NCBI GenBank assembly: GCA_013813755.1
Contig: JACCRD010000095.1
Coordinates: forward strand, 1 to 14,396
Reading direction: 5' to 3'
Length of the DNA: 14,396 bases
Source of the DNA: Acidobacteriota bacterium
GTDB taxonomy: Bacteria; Acidobacteriota; Blastocatellia; Pyrinomonadales; Pyrinomonadaceae
In this document: positions 1-6,756 of the stretch, in pieces
Layout of the letters: the number at the start of each line of letters is the position of its first letter
How positions within the stretch are numbered: the first letter of the stretch is position 1
Notes under the pieces: generated by a model
Told to the model about the DNA's origin: nothing
What the model saw: the letters and a program-made list of their open reading frames with translations, nothing else
Database searches by the model: none
Program-made: the position numbers and the translations under genes

Positions 1-456
1 GGACTTTTCGGAGTTCAATTCGGCGCGACGGGCGACGTTCCGGTCTCCGGAGATTTGGACGGCGACGGCAAAACCGATCACGTCGTTTTCCGTCCGTCAG
101 ACGGCGTGTGGTATCTGCTTAATTCGCAGACGGGTTTTACCGCCGCGCAGTTTGGTTTTCCAACCGATAAACTCGTCCCGGCTGATTTCGACGGTGACGG
201 CAAAGACGATATCGCCGTGTTCCGTCCGTCGAACGGATTTTGGTACGTTCTGAAAAGCACGGGCGGCGTTAACTCTCTGCAGTTCGGAATTGCGACCGAC
301 ATTCCGGTGCCGGGCGATTATGACGGTGACGGGAAAGATGACCTTGCCGTCTTTCGCGGCGGAACGTGGTATCTGAACCGCTCAACCGCCGGCTTTACAA
401 GTGTAATTTTCGGAGAAGGCTCTGATTTGCCGATTCCTAAGCAGTATGTTCCGTAA
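1..456 (+). CDS. FG-GAP/VCBS repeat protein, C-terminal part (5' end outside window)
   Basis: The reading frame is open from the first base to a TAA at 454-456, giving 151 visible residues, so the gene starts left of the window. Three repeat units of exactly 44 residues begin at visible residues 18, 62 and 106. Each has a D-x-D-G-D-G-K-x-D acidic loop (the calcium-loop style seen in FG-GAP/VCBS repeats) followed by an A/V-V-F-R-P-S-x-G-x-W-Y strand motif. In the last unit the FRPSNG segment is shortened to FRGG. The protein ends shortly after IPKQYVP with no visible anchor or sorting tail. Proteins of this type are extracellular beta-propeller-like adhesins or surface proteins, but the N-terminal domain that would define the role is not visible. 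A full paralogue with the same repeat lies at 4445-5890. Confidence 0.85.
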   Translation, partial: GLFGVQFGATGDVPVSGDLDGDGKTDHVVFRPSDGVWYLLNSQTGFTAAQFGFPTDKLVPADFDGDGKDDIAVFRPSNGFWYVLKSTGGVNSLQFGIATDIPVPGDYDGDGKDDLAVFRGGTWYLNRSTAGFTSVIFGEGSDLPIPKQYVP

Positions 457-481
457 CGATTTATGCCGCAAATATAAATTT

Positions 482-529
482 GGAGATGTCAGACAAATCG
501 TTTTAAGATTATTGTCTTCCGATGTCTCC
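482..529 (+). terminator. Candidate terminator hairpin after the FG-GAP gene
   Basis: The arms GGAGA (482-486) and TCTCC (525-529) pair perfectly. AGACAA (491-496) and TTGTCT (512-517) pair inside them across a small asymmetric internal loop. The structure lies 26 bases after the stop codon and is followed by the T-rich TATTTAGTTTCTT. The T-tract is interrupted, so it may be a weak terminator or only a 3'-end stabilising hairpin. Confidence 0.4.
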
Positions 530-777
530 GTATTTAGTTTCTTAAATTTGAACTTCGCTCAAAATATGAGTTTTCGACTTGGCGCTCCTAAACGTAACCG
601 TCTATCAAACTTCGCGTTACTTGATTTTGGAGCGGAAAAGGCGATTCGCCAGAAATTCAAAAATTTAACTCAGAGGCGCAGATAATTTTTGATGCGGATT
701 CTAAATTGTTAATTCTGAATTACTCGGTTGATTTGAAATTTAGAAGATTATCGTTAAAAAAGCTAACAACATTTTTA

Positions 778-806
778 TTGCCCTTCGACAATAAAGATTC
801 TAAAAT
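778..806 (+). promoter_or_regulatory. Candidate ppk1 promoter (near-leaderless)
   Basis: TTGCCC (778-783) and TAAAAT (801-806) are separated by exactly 17 bases and resemble sigma-70 -35 and -10 boxes. Transcription would start around 812-814, only about 8-10 bases before the ATG at 822. This fits the absence of any Shine-Dalgarno sequence there. Two copies of the palindrome ATGCAT (805-810 and 822-827) flank the predicted transcription start. Confidence 0.35.
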
Positions 807-821
807 GCATAATAAAATTAT

Positions 822-2948
822 ATGCATTCGACAGCTCAAAAAACCTCGCCTGAAGTAAATAAACCAAAAAAATTATTACCCGTTGATGACGCGCGTTATT
901 TGTTTAATCGTGAATTAAGTTGGCTGGAATTTAATCGAAGAGTGCTTGAACAGGCGCTCGACGCGAAGACACCGCTGCTGGAAAAACTGAAATTTCTTTC
1001 GATTTTTTCCACGAATTTAGACGAATTTTTTATGATTCGCGTGGCGGGCTTGAAGGAACAAATTTCTGAAGGCGTTTTTAAACTTTCGCCCGACGGACTT
1101 TCGGCGGCAGAACAATTTACACAAATATACAAACGTCTCCAGCCGATGCTCGACCAGCAGATGCAATGTTTGCGCGAAAATGTTTTACCGCAGCTGGCAA
1201 AAGAATTCATCCGAATTTCTACATATCAGGAACTGAGCAGAAGCAAAAAAAATTACGTCAATGAATATTTCTTAAAAAATATCTTTCCGGTTCTCACGCC
1301 GCAGGCGGTCGATGAAAGCCATCCGTTTCCTTATATTTCCAATCTCAGTCTTAATTTGGGCGTCAAAGTCGCGCCGAAAGAGGCGTCTATTTCCGGCAAG
1401 CTCGAACATTTGTTTACGGAAAATCGTTTTGTCCGCATAAAAGTTCCGCCGAATATTGCGCGCCTTATCCCGGTTGACAATATAAATACCGAATATACGC
1501 CGCTCGGCGGGCTGATCGCCGCCAATGTCCAACATCTTTTTCCGAATATGGAAACCAGTCACTGTCATCTGTTTCGTCTGACGCGCAATGCCGACATTGA
1601 ACTGCGTGAAGACGAAGCGGGCGATCTGCTGCGCATTATCGAGCGCGAACTTTATCAACAAAAGCGTTTTAGCTTTCCCGTCCGTCTCGAAGTCAGCTCT
1701 TCGATGCCCGAGGAAATGATAAATTATCTGAAAACTTCGATTGGTTTGATCGATCAGGATATTTACAGAGTTGACGGGTTTTTAAATGTCCCGGATTTAA
1801 TGTCGCTCTACTCGGTTGATCGCCCGGGTATTAAAGATAAACCGATTAGTTACTCGATTCCCGCGCCTCTGCAAACTGACGAAAACATCTTTGAAATTTT
1901 GAAAAAACAGGATTTACTGATTCATCATCCGTTTACCGCTTACAGCGTCGTGACCGATTTTATTGACGCTGCGGCGGAAGACGAAAATGTGCGGGCAATA
2001 AAAATCTGTCTCTACCGGACGGGGAAAAATTCACCGATTGTCAAATCCCTGATCAAAGCCAGTCAGAACGGCAAGCAGGTTGCCGCGCTGGTCGAGCTGA
2101 AGGCGCGTTTCGATGAGGTAAATAATATCGAATGGGCGCGGCGCCTGGAAAGCGAAGGCGTTCACGTCATCTACGGGATGCGCGGTCTGAAAACGCATTC
2201 GAAAGTTTGTTTGATTGTTCGCAACGAAAACAATGAACTCCGTCGCTACGTCCATATCGCCACCGGAAATTATAATCAGACAACTTCAAAAATTTACACA
2301 GATTTGGGACTTTTGACCGCCGATCCGCAAATTGGCGAAGACGCAACCGATTTGTTTAATTTTTTGACCGGTTACTCTTTTCAAACCGAGTTTCGACAGT
2401 TGCTTGTCGCGCCGATTAATTTGCGTGAGCGAATGCTTGAATTTATTAACCGTGAAACTAAAAATAAGTTGAACGGAAAAGAAGCGCGGATCATTGTTAA
2501 AATAAACAGTCTGACCGATGAAGAAATTGTTACCGCTCTTTATCGCGCCTCGCAGGCGGGCGTGAAAATCGATTTAATTGTGCGCGGAATCTGCGTTCTG
2601 CGCCCGCAAATTGAGGGATTGTCGGAAAATATCCGCGTCGTTTCGGTGGTCGGGCGATTTCTTGAACACAGCCGTATTTTTTATTTTGCGAACAGCGGCA
2701 ACGAAGAAATTTATATCGGAAGCGCCGACTGGATGCAGCGCAATCTCGACCGCCGCGTGGAAGCCGCGGTTCCGATTAGCGACAAAAAACTCAAACGATA
2801 CTTAAAGGAAAAGATTTTGGAAATTTATCTGCGCGATACGGTCAACGCGCGGGTTCTGAATGCCGATGGCAGTTACGAAAAAGTTTTAAGCGGCAAGGAC
2901 AATGCCCCCTTTGATTCGCAGATGTATTTTGTCGGCAAGGGTGTCTGA
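822..2948 (+). CDS. ppk: Polyphosphate kinase (PPK1)
   Basis: The 708-residue product is the normal length for PPK1, which reversibly makes inorganic polyphosphate from ATP at the inner membrane. The N-terminal domain opens with FNRELSWLEFNRRVLEQA (residues 28-45) and has the ATP-contacting stretch FSTNLDEFF (62-70). The two C-terminal phospholipase-D-like domains carry the catalytic histidines: His459 in LKTHSK, matching the autophosphorylated His435 of the E. coli enzyme, and His616 in FLEHSR, matching E. coli His592. ARFDEVNNIEWAR (428-440), HIATGNYN (478-485) and GSADWMQRNLDRR (633-645) are also family hallmarks. The start at 822 leaves a short variable leader of about 25 residues. No ribosome binding site precedes it and no other ATG is in frame nearby. 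No ppx or phosphate-uptake gene is adjacent, and a strong terminator follows, so it is probably monocistronic. Confidence 0.97.
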   Translation: MHSTAQKTSPEVNKPKKLLPVDDARYLFNRELSWLEFNRRVLEQALDAKTPLLEKLKFLSIFSTNLDEFFMIRVAGLKEQISEGVFKLSPDGLSAAEQFTQIYKRLQPMLDQQMQCLRENVLPQLAKEFIRISTYQELSRSKKNYVNEYFLKNIFPVLTPQAVDESHPFPYISNLSLNLGVKVAPKEASISGKLEHLFTENRFVRIKVPPNIARLIPVDNINTEYTPLGGLIAANVQHLFPNMETSHCHLFRLTRNADIELREDEAGDLLRIIERELYQQKRFSFPVRLEVSSSMPEEMINYLKTSIGLIDQDIYRVDGFLNVPDLMSLYSVDRPGIKDKPISYSIPAPLQTDENIFEILKKQDLLIHHPFTAYSVVTDFIDAAAEDENVRAIKICLYRTGKNSPIVKSLIKASQNGKQVAALVELKARFDEVNNIEWARRLESEGVHVIYGMRGLKTHSKVCLIVRNENNELRRYVHIATGNYNQTTSKIYTDLGLLTADPQIGEDATDLFNFLTGYSFQTEFRQLLVAPINLRERMLEFINRETKNKLNGKEARIIVKINSLTDEEIVTALYRASQAGVKIDLIVRGICVLRPQIEGLSENIRVVSVVGRFLEHSRIFYFANSGNEEIYIGSADWMQRNLDRRVEAAVPISDKKLKRYLKEKILEIYLRDTVNARVLNADGSYEKVLSGKDNAPFDSQMYFVGKGV

Positions 2949-2976
2949 AAATATCTGTGCAACCTTCCGCCCGGAA

Positions 2977-3013
2977 AAAAGAAACAAAAGCAGACACTGT
3001 TTTTGTTTCTTTT
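2977..3013 (+). terminator. Rho-independent terminator of ppk1
   Basis: A 17-base-pair stem (2977-2993 with 2997-3013) closes a 3-base ACA loop with only one G-T pair. The right arm and the bases after it (TTTTATTTTTA) provide the T-tract. It begins 28 bases after the ppk1 stop. The A-rich left arm means it could also end transcription coming from the right. Confidence 0.85.
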
Positions 3014-3060
3014 ATTTTTACAGAACTTTTCGTTTCACGTTCTGAAAGGCACTCTTCAAA

Positions 3061-3645
3061 ATGAATAATAAACAAAGGAAGCGCCAAGCAAACATTCTCA
3101 AATACTCGAGAAAAATCCACCGGATGACGGGCGCGGCTTTATTCGTGTTTTTTTTTATCGTTGCCGTGACAGGTTTGCTGCTCGGCTGGAAAAAGCATTC
3201 CGGCGGAATTATTCTGCCGAAATCTTTTCAAGGAACTTCAACCGATCTAAAAAATTGGCTGCCGGTTGACGTTCTGCATCAGGAAGCTGTCGCGGTCGCG
3301 CGCGAATCGATTTCCCCGAATTTATCGCTGGAGCTGGAAAGAATTGACATCAGACCGGACAAAGGGATGGTTAAGTTCGTTTTTGTTGAAGGTTACTGGG
3401 GCGTTCAGCTGGACGGTGCGACGGGCGAGCTGCTTCACATCGAACGACGCCGCTCGGATTTTATTGAAAATGTCCACGACGGCTCAATTTTTGATTACCT
3501 GCTCGGAACCGGCAACGAGCAAATAAAACTCGTCTATACAACAATTATGGGCGGCGCGCTGTTGATGTTCACGATTACAGGTTTCTGGCTTTGGTATGGA
3601 CCAAAGAAAGTTAAAGCGAACAGCAATCGTCACCAATCCCATTAA
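3061..3645 (+). CDS. PepSY-associated two-helix membrane protein
   Basis: The product has 194 residues. A basic N-terminus contains the PepSY_TM signature RKIHRMTG (18-24, with His20), and a first membrane helix spans about 23-42. A PepSY-like extracytoplasmic domain (about 68-130, ending WGVQLDGATGELLHIE) and a conserved ENVHDGS (137-142, His139) follow, then a second helix at about 157-178 ending in GFWLWYGPKK. It is about half the size of the usual four-helix PepSY_TM proteins. I recall a similar short, highly conserved form from Bacteroidota (recollection, not searched). The family is linked to metal or ferric reduction and peptidase regulation, but no specific role can be assigned. AAAGG at 3045-3049 lies 11 bases before the ATG. 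It sits after the ppk1 terminator and before a long gap, so it is probably transcribed alone. Confidence 0.85.
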   Translation: MNNKQRKRQANILKYSRKIHRMTGAALFVFFFIVAVTGLLLGWKKHSGGIILPKSFQGTSTDLKNWLPVDVLHQEAVAVARESISPNLSLELERIDIRPDKGMVKFVFVEGYWGVQLDGATGELLHIERRRSDFIENVHDGSIFDYLLGTGNEQIKLVYTTIMGGALLMFTITGFWLWYGPKKVKANSNRHQSH

Positions 3646-3674
3646 ATAATTTAACGTGAAGTCGAACACATATT

Positions 3675-3944
3675 TTACAATTTTCGCGCTAAAATTTCTG
3701 CGGCTTCTAGTTTCTCATCCAAGGCTGTGAATAAATTATCACACAACCCAAATTGCTCCTAAAATTATTTCTCGCCCCGTATACGCCAATCTCGATCTAG
3801 TTTTTGGTTGTCAAAAAAAATTTTATGGTAGAATAAACGTTCTTCCCCTTCTTTAATGTGCAACCAAAGGCTAATTTCAGTATCTAAATATTTACGGATT
3901 TTTTTTGATTTATTTAAGACGATTCTCGCTGTATTTTTTAGAAC
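3675..3944 (-). pseudogene. Possible gene remnant, unrecognised product
   Basis: Read on the minus strand from 3944 down to 3675, one frame is open for 59 codons (3944-3768), then has TAA, one codon, TAG, and opens again for 27 codons to a TAA at 3675-3677. The translation looks protein-like: the first part contains YLDTEISLWLHIKEGEERL and ends DRDWRIRGEK, and the second contains LFTALDEKLEAAEILARKL. There is no ATG, and the frame upstream of 3944 breaks at a TGA, with protein-like readings continuing in shifted frames. This suggests an old gene decayed by stops and frameshifts. Alternatively, RGEK may be a natural C-terminus and AGGAG at 3756-3760 (minus strand) may serve a tiny TTG-started peptide at 3746. 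No family is recognised. Confidence 0.35.
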
Positions 3945-4043
3945 TCAAGCGAAACCTGCGCGAAATCATTCGGCAAGTGATCATTTATTTAGTAATCCGA
4001 AAATTTTTGTAAATCAAATTTCCTCGTCGGGAAATAAAATTGT

Positions 4044-4072
4044 TTGACTGCTTTGTCAGCGAATCGTTAAAC
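4044..4072 (+). promoter_or_regulatory. Candidate promoter for the small ORF at 4093
   Basis: TTGACT (4044-4049) matches five of six -35 consensus bases. It is followed after 17 bases by a poor -10, TTAAAC (4067-4072). The spacing is ideal and the predicted start would lie about 14 bases before the ATG at 4093. The weak -10 keeps confidence low. Confidence 0.28.
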
Positions 4073-4092
4073 TTGGGCAGAACGTTTTTTTA

Positions 4093-4272
4093 ATGATAAA
4101 TCTTTCTGTTTTTTATCCAAATAAATTTTTAATAAAATTTTCAGAACAACAATATGCAATCACCAAAACCAAACTTGACCGTATACCGGGCGGATATTCA
4201 TTAGATTTTGAAATGTCCCCGGTGGGTAAACCTTTAAACATTTTTCCTAAAACGAGAAAAATGTTTAAGTAA
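4093..4272 (+). CDS. Small unrecognised protein (59 residues)
   Basis: The ATG at 4093 opens a frame to the TAA at 4270-4272. The product begins MINLSVFYPNK and contains ITKTKLDRIPGGYSLDFEM and SPVGKPLNIFPKTRKMFK. Its mix of Gly, Pro, Asp, Glu and aromatic residues is unlike the Lys/Asn/Phe/Ile-only translations that AT-rich noncoding DNA usually gives. It is basic, with no signal peptide or membrane helix. I see no Shine-Dalgarno sequence (upstream is GGGCAGAACGTTTTTTTA). A 13-base-pair hairpin overlaps its last codons and is followed by a T-tract right after the stop, and a possible promoter lies just upstream. It may be a real small gene or the C-terminal remnant of a larger one, since the frame stays open back to 4048. 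No family is recognised. Confidence 0.4.
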   Translation: MINLSVFYPNKFLIKFSEQQYAITKTKLDRIPGGYSLDFEMSPVGKPLNIFPKTRKMFK

Positions 4273-4277
4273 TTTTT
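4234..4277 (+). terminator. Terminator-like hairpin overlapping the end of the 4093 ORF
   Basis: Bases 4234-4246 (TTAAACATTTTTC) are the exact reverse complement of 4256-4268, with a 9-base loop. AATTTTT follows at 4271-4277. Together they form the stem and T-tract of an intrinsic terminator. The stem is AT-rich, so it is weaker than the other terminators here. It marks the 3' end of a transcription unit in this otherwise gene-poor gap. Confidence 0.55.
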
Positions 4278-4444
4278 GCAGTTGATATTCTGCCAGATGT
4301 TGATGATTACTTTGTCTGCCGACTAATTAAAAATTTGTTTAACTGAAAACTTAGAGTGATTTCTCAGACTTTTCATCAACGAGGAACGTCAAAAATTCAT
4401 CAGAAAAATTTCGAGAATCCATCGGAAAAAGGAGCTCAGATCAA

Positions 4445-5890
4445 ATGCGTCAATCCGCTTCACGTCAACTAGTTTTTATAAAATTGAGCATCATTGCCGC
4501 TGTTGTTTTGGCGATTTTCGGCTTTTACGGTTTTTCAGTAAATTTCAAAAAAGTTCGCGCTTTTTCATCTGGTCCGTCCGCCTCTTATACGAACGCTCCG
4601 GGCGAGGCGAACTGCGCGGCGTGTCACACTGGAAATTCAATAAATGATAGCTCGGGTAATCTTTTAATTTCAGGATTGCCCGCTAATTACTTACCGAATC
4701 GGCAAATTCCCGTCACGGTTACTGTTAATCGGGCGGACGCGGTAATTTTCGGTTTTCAATTGACGGCGATTGATAATCAGGGCAAAAAAGTTGGTACATT
4801 TACACTGGCTCCGCAAACTCCGCAGCAACTTCAGACGAAAAATGGAAATGTCGGCGGCAATCAACGCCAATACGTCGAACATACGAGCAGCGGAATTATC
4901 CCGACTCAGTTTGGAACAAAATCCTGGACTTTTACCTGGGACACACCGCCGCAGAGAGTCGGCAAGGTCAGTTTCTACGCTTCGGGGAATGCGGCGAACA
5001 GTGACGGCGGCACTGCCGGCGATTTTATTTATACGACTTCTAAAAACACTCTTTCAGGGACGGCGATTTCAAATTTCGACGCGGATGATAAAAGCGATCT
5101 TGCCGTTTTTCGTCCTTCAAACGGAACCTGGTACAGCCTCAACAGCACGAATGGAGATGTTCAAAGCATTCAGTTCGGCGCAAATGGCGATGAAGCTGTT
5201 GCCGGCGATTACGACGCGGACGGCAAAACAGACATCGCGGTTTTTCGTCCGTCAAATGGAACGTGGTACGTGCAAAAAAGTTCCGGCGGCTTTCAATCGG
5301 CGCAGTTTGGAGCAGAAAGCGACGTTCCGGTCGTTGGCGATTATGACGGTGACTTAAAATCGGATTTTGCGGTGTTTCGCCCGTCGAACGGGGTGTGGTA
5401 TATTCTGCGCAGCTCCGATGGCAAATTCGTTTCACAAGCATTTGGTTTTGGAACGGACAAAACAGCGCAGGGCGATTATGACGCGGACGGCAAAACAGAC
5501 ATCGCGGTTTTCCGCCCATCTGAAGGCACCTGGTATCTTATGAAAAGCACTGAAGGATTTTCAGCAGTCAAGTTCGGCTCTGCTGAAGATAAACCCGTGC
5601 CAGCCGATTTTGACGGTGACGGCAAAACTGATGTTGCCGTTTACCGCCCATCAAATGGCACGTGGTACGTCTCAAAAAGTCGCGAAGGATTTTCGGGCGT
5701 AGCATTTGGCGCGGCAGGCGACAAACCGGTTCCTGCAGATTTCGACGGCGACGGCAAGGCGGATATCGCGGTTTATCGCCCGTCCGAGGGCGCCTGGTTT
5801 TTGCTCAGAAGCTCTAATAATTCCTTTTACGCCGCTGCCTTCGGAGCAGCCGAAGACATTCCCGTTCCGAGCGGCTACGTTTCTCAATAA
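4445..5890 (+). CDS. Secreted protein: CxxCH motif, Reeler/choice-of-anchor-V-like domain, six FG-GAP repeats
   Basis: The product has 481 residues. A basic N-terminus and hydrophobic segment (about 11-31) form a signal peptide or anchor. SASYTNAPGEANCAACHTG (45-63) carries CxxCH (Cys57, Cys60, His61) in the APGE-x-NC-x-x-CH context typical of bacterial Reeler-like (choice-of-anchor V) domains. The domain continues to about residue 200 as a beta-sandwich-like region with FGFQLTAID and YVEHTSSG. Six repeats start at residues 211, 255, 299, 344, 388 and 432 (44-45 residues each), with DxDxDGKxD loops and AVFRPSNGTWY motifs. CxxCH could bind haem c, but in this family that is unproven. AAAGGAG at 4428-4434 sets the ATG, 10 bases downstream. 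The likely location is outside the cytoplasmic membrane. The repeats closely match the protein at 1-456, so the two are paralogues. Function beyond adhesion or a surface role is unknown. Confidence 0.88.
   Translation: MRQSASRQLVFIKLSIIAAVVLAIFGFYGFSVNFKKVRAFSSGPSASYTNAPGEANCAACHTGNSINDSSGNLLISGLPANYLPNRQIPVTVTVNRADAVIFGFQLTAIDNQGKKVGTFTLAPQTPQQLQTKNGNVGGNQRQYVEHTSSGIIPTQFGTKSWTFTWDTPPQRVGKVSFYASGNAANSDGGTAGDFIYTTSKNTLSGTAISNFDADDKSDLAVFRPSNGTWYSLNSTNGDVQSIQFGANGDEAVAGDYDADGKTDIAVFRPSNGTWYVQKSSGGFQSAQFGAESDVPVVGDYDGDLKSDFAVFRPSNGVWYILRSSDGKFVSQAFGFGTDKTAQGDYDADGKTDIAVFRPSEGTWYLMKSTEGFSAVKFGSAEDKPVPADFDGDGKTDVAVYRPSNGTWYVSKSREGFSGVAFGAAGDKPVPADFDGDGKADIAVYRPSEGAWFLLRSSNNSFYAAAFGAAEDIPVPSGYVSQ
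5213..5510 (+). repeat. Intragenic DNA repeat within the FG-GAP region
   Basis: A 31-base segment at 5213-5243 recurs identically at 5480-5510, spaced 267 bases apart (two protein repeat units). Other units are similar but more diverged. The near identity points to recent duplication or gene conversion among repeat units. Confidence 0.75.
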
Positions 5891-5913
5891 AAACATTTCA
5901 CGCCTAATTATAA

Positions 5914-5947
5914 AGCCCGGAATTTTAATCGAGTCCGGGCTATTTTT
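5914..5947. terminator. Bidirectional terminator between convergent genes
   Basis: AGCCCGGA (5914-5921) pairs perfectly with TCCGGGCT (5934-5941) across a 12-base loop. TATTTTTATTTT follows on the plus strand. It lies 23 bases after the FG-GAP gene stop and 17 bases beyond the minus-strand hydrolase stop. The minus strand has TTTATAATTA after the stem, so it can serve both genes. Confidence 0.85.
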
Positions 5948-5964
5948 ATTTTATTGGCTGAAAA

Positions 5965-6756
5965 TCAACCGATTAAAGACTTTAAGGTTTCTTTGATAAC
6001 AGCAGCCGTTTCTTTTGGTTTTTCGAGCGGAAATAAATGTGAGCCTTCCAGAAAGTGAAACTTAAAATCGAAATTTTTCCGCATAAAACCGAGTCTTGCA
6101 AGGCGCGCTTCACCTGAATTCATCCCGCCGATATACGCAATCGGAACTTTTAATTTTTTGCGAAGTTTTGGAAGATTATCCGGCAAAGTCTGGTAAATCA
6201 TTCCCTCAATTTTCGGCTCAAAAAAGAGTTTTACTCCCTTTTCCGTTTTCACAGTTCCGTGTTCCACATAATCGCGCAAGACTTCCCGATCAAAATGCGC
6301 AAATTTTTCTTTTTGGAGAAAATGCTCAAAAGCTTCTTCTCTCGTTTTCCAGAACGATCTCCGAAATCGCGTGGTTCGCGCCAGAGGAATTTTTTCCATC
6401 AAATTTGTTTTTTTCATAAACTTCAAACCCGCGCTGCTCAAACGACTGATAATCGGCGCGTCGAGCAAAATAATTGCTTTATAAAATTCCGGATTTTCAG
6501 CAGCAACCAGAAGATGCAGAATTCCGCCTAAAGAATGACCGACACCGATAACCTTATGCGCATTACGGTTCTCCAGTTCCTCGCGCAGTTCATCACGCAG
6601 ACGCTCCCAGCCGTCGGCGACAGGAAATTTCGGATTGTGCGCGTGGCGTTCGAGAAACCTGATCTCAAAGTCGTCTTCAAGGTATGAAAAAAGCTTACTG
6701 TAAGTTTTGGCGGGAAAGCCATTGGCATGTGCAAAATGAATTGTTTGTTTATTCAT
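5965..6756 (-). CDS. Alpha/beta hydrolase
   Basis: The 263-residue product fits the single-domain alpha/beta hydrolase fold. The oxyanion region FAHANGFPAKTY (8-19) and the nucleophile elbow GHSLGG (73-78, Ser75) are clear. His240 in LEGSHLFPLEKP is the likely catalytic histidine. The acid is less certain (Asp99 in LLDAP, or a residue near GGMNSGE at 210-216). The substrate cannot be read from sequence; such enzymes are typically esterases, lipases or thioesterases. The ATG (6754-6756) lies inside the last codons of the upstream membrane protein gene, with an 8-base overlap in the arrangement GATGAATAA. There is no independent ribosome binding site, which suggests translational coupling. It is the last gene of a minus-strand cluster with an acyl-CoA dehydrogenase, consistent with acyl-ester or acyl-thioester metabolism (inference). 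Confidence 0.9.
   Translation of the reverse strand: MNKQTIHFAHANGFPAKTYSKLFSYLEDDFEIRFLERHAHNPKFPVADGWERLRDELREELENRNAHKVIGVGHSLGGILHLLVAAENPEFYKAIILLDAPIISRLSSAGLKFMKKTNLMEKIPLARTTRFRRSFWKTREEAFEHFLQKEKFAHFDREVLRDYVEHGTVKTEKGVKLFFEPKIEGMIYQTLPDNLPKLRKKLKVPIAYIGGMNSGEARLARLGFMRKNFDFKFHFLEGSHLFPLEKPKETAAVIKETLKSLIG

Larger units (their letters stand above)
457..821. other. Intergenic region between the FG-GAP protein and ppk1
   Basis: This stretch of 365 bases is AT-rich and holds no convincing gene on either strand. It contains an imperfect hairpin just after the upstream stop (482-529) and a candidate ppk1 promoter at its right end (778-806). A 79-codon plus-strand frame (446-685) begins inside the upstream gene without a ribosome binding site and is read as spurious. 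The bases around 664-685 (CTCAGAGGCGCAGATAA) resemble the CGCAGAGG-type dispersed repeat common in environmental genomes, but only one copy is present. Confidence 0.6.
3646..4444. other. AT-rich intergenic region with cryptic coding traces
   Basis: This is the longest gap in the window (799 bases). Reading all frames shows two coding-like stretches shorter than the usual cutoff: a minus-strand frame at 3675-3944 interrupted by stops, and an intact plus-strand frame at 4093-4272 ending at a hairpin. The remainder (4278-4426) is AT-rich leader for the downstream gene, with no clear promoter that I can defend. The plus-strand 63-codon frame at 3856-4047 has no ribosome binding site and is antisense to the better-looking minus-strand frame. 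Confidence 0.5.

Noticed and set aside
446..685. Plus-strand ORF of 79 codons after the first FG-GAP gene
   Set aside because: It starts inside the last codons of that gene, has no ribosome binding site, runs through the hairpin at 482-529, and ends in a repeat-like CAGAGGCGCAG stretch.
3856..4047. Plus-strand ORF of 63 codons with a TTGTCA/TAGAAT promoter-like pair upstream (3808-3834)
   Set aside because: No ribosome binding site, a 15-base promoter spacer that is too short, a low-complexity AT-driven product, and it is antisense to the more protein-like minus-strand frame.
4770..5357. Plus-strand ORF of 195 codons inside the CxxCH/FG-GAP gene
   Set aside because: An Arg-rich shadow frame produced by the repeated codon pattern of the real gene.
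5090..5870. CRISPR-like spacing of repeats
   Set aside because: The periodic similarity of about 132 bases is the 44-codon FG-GAP protein repeat and stays in frame. Units are coding and variable, not direct repeats with spacers.
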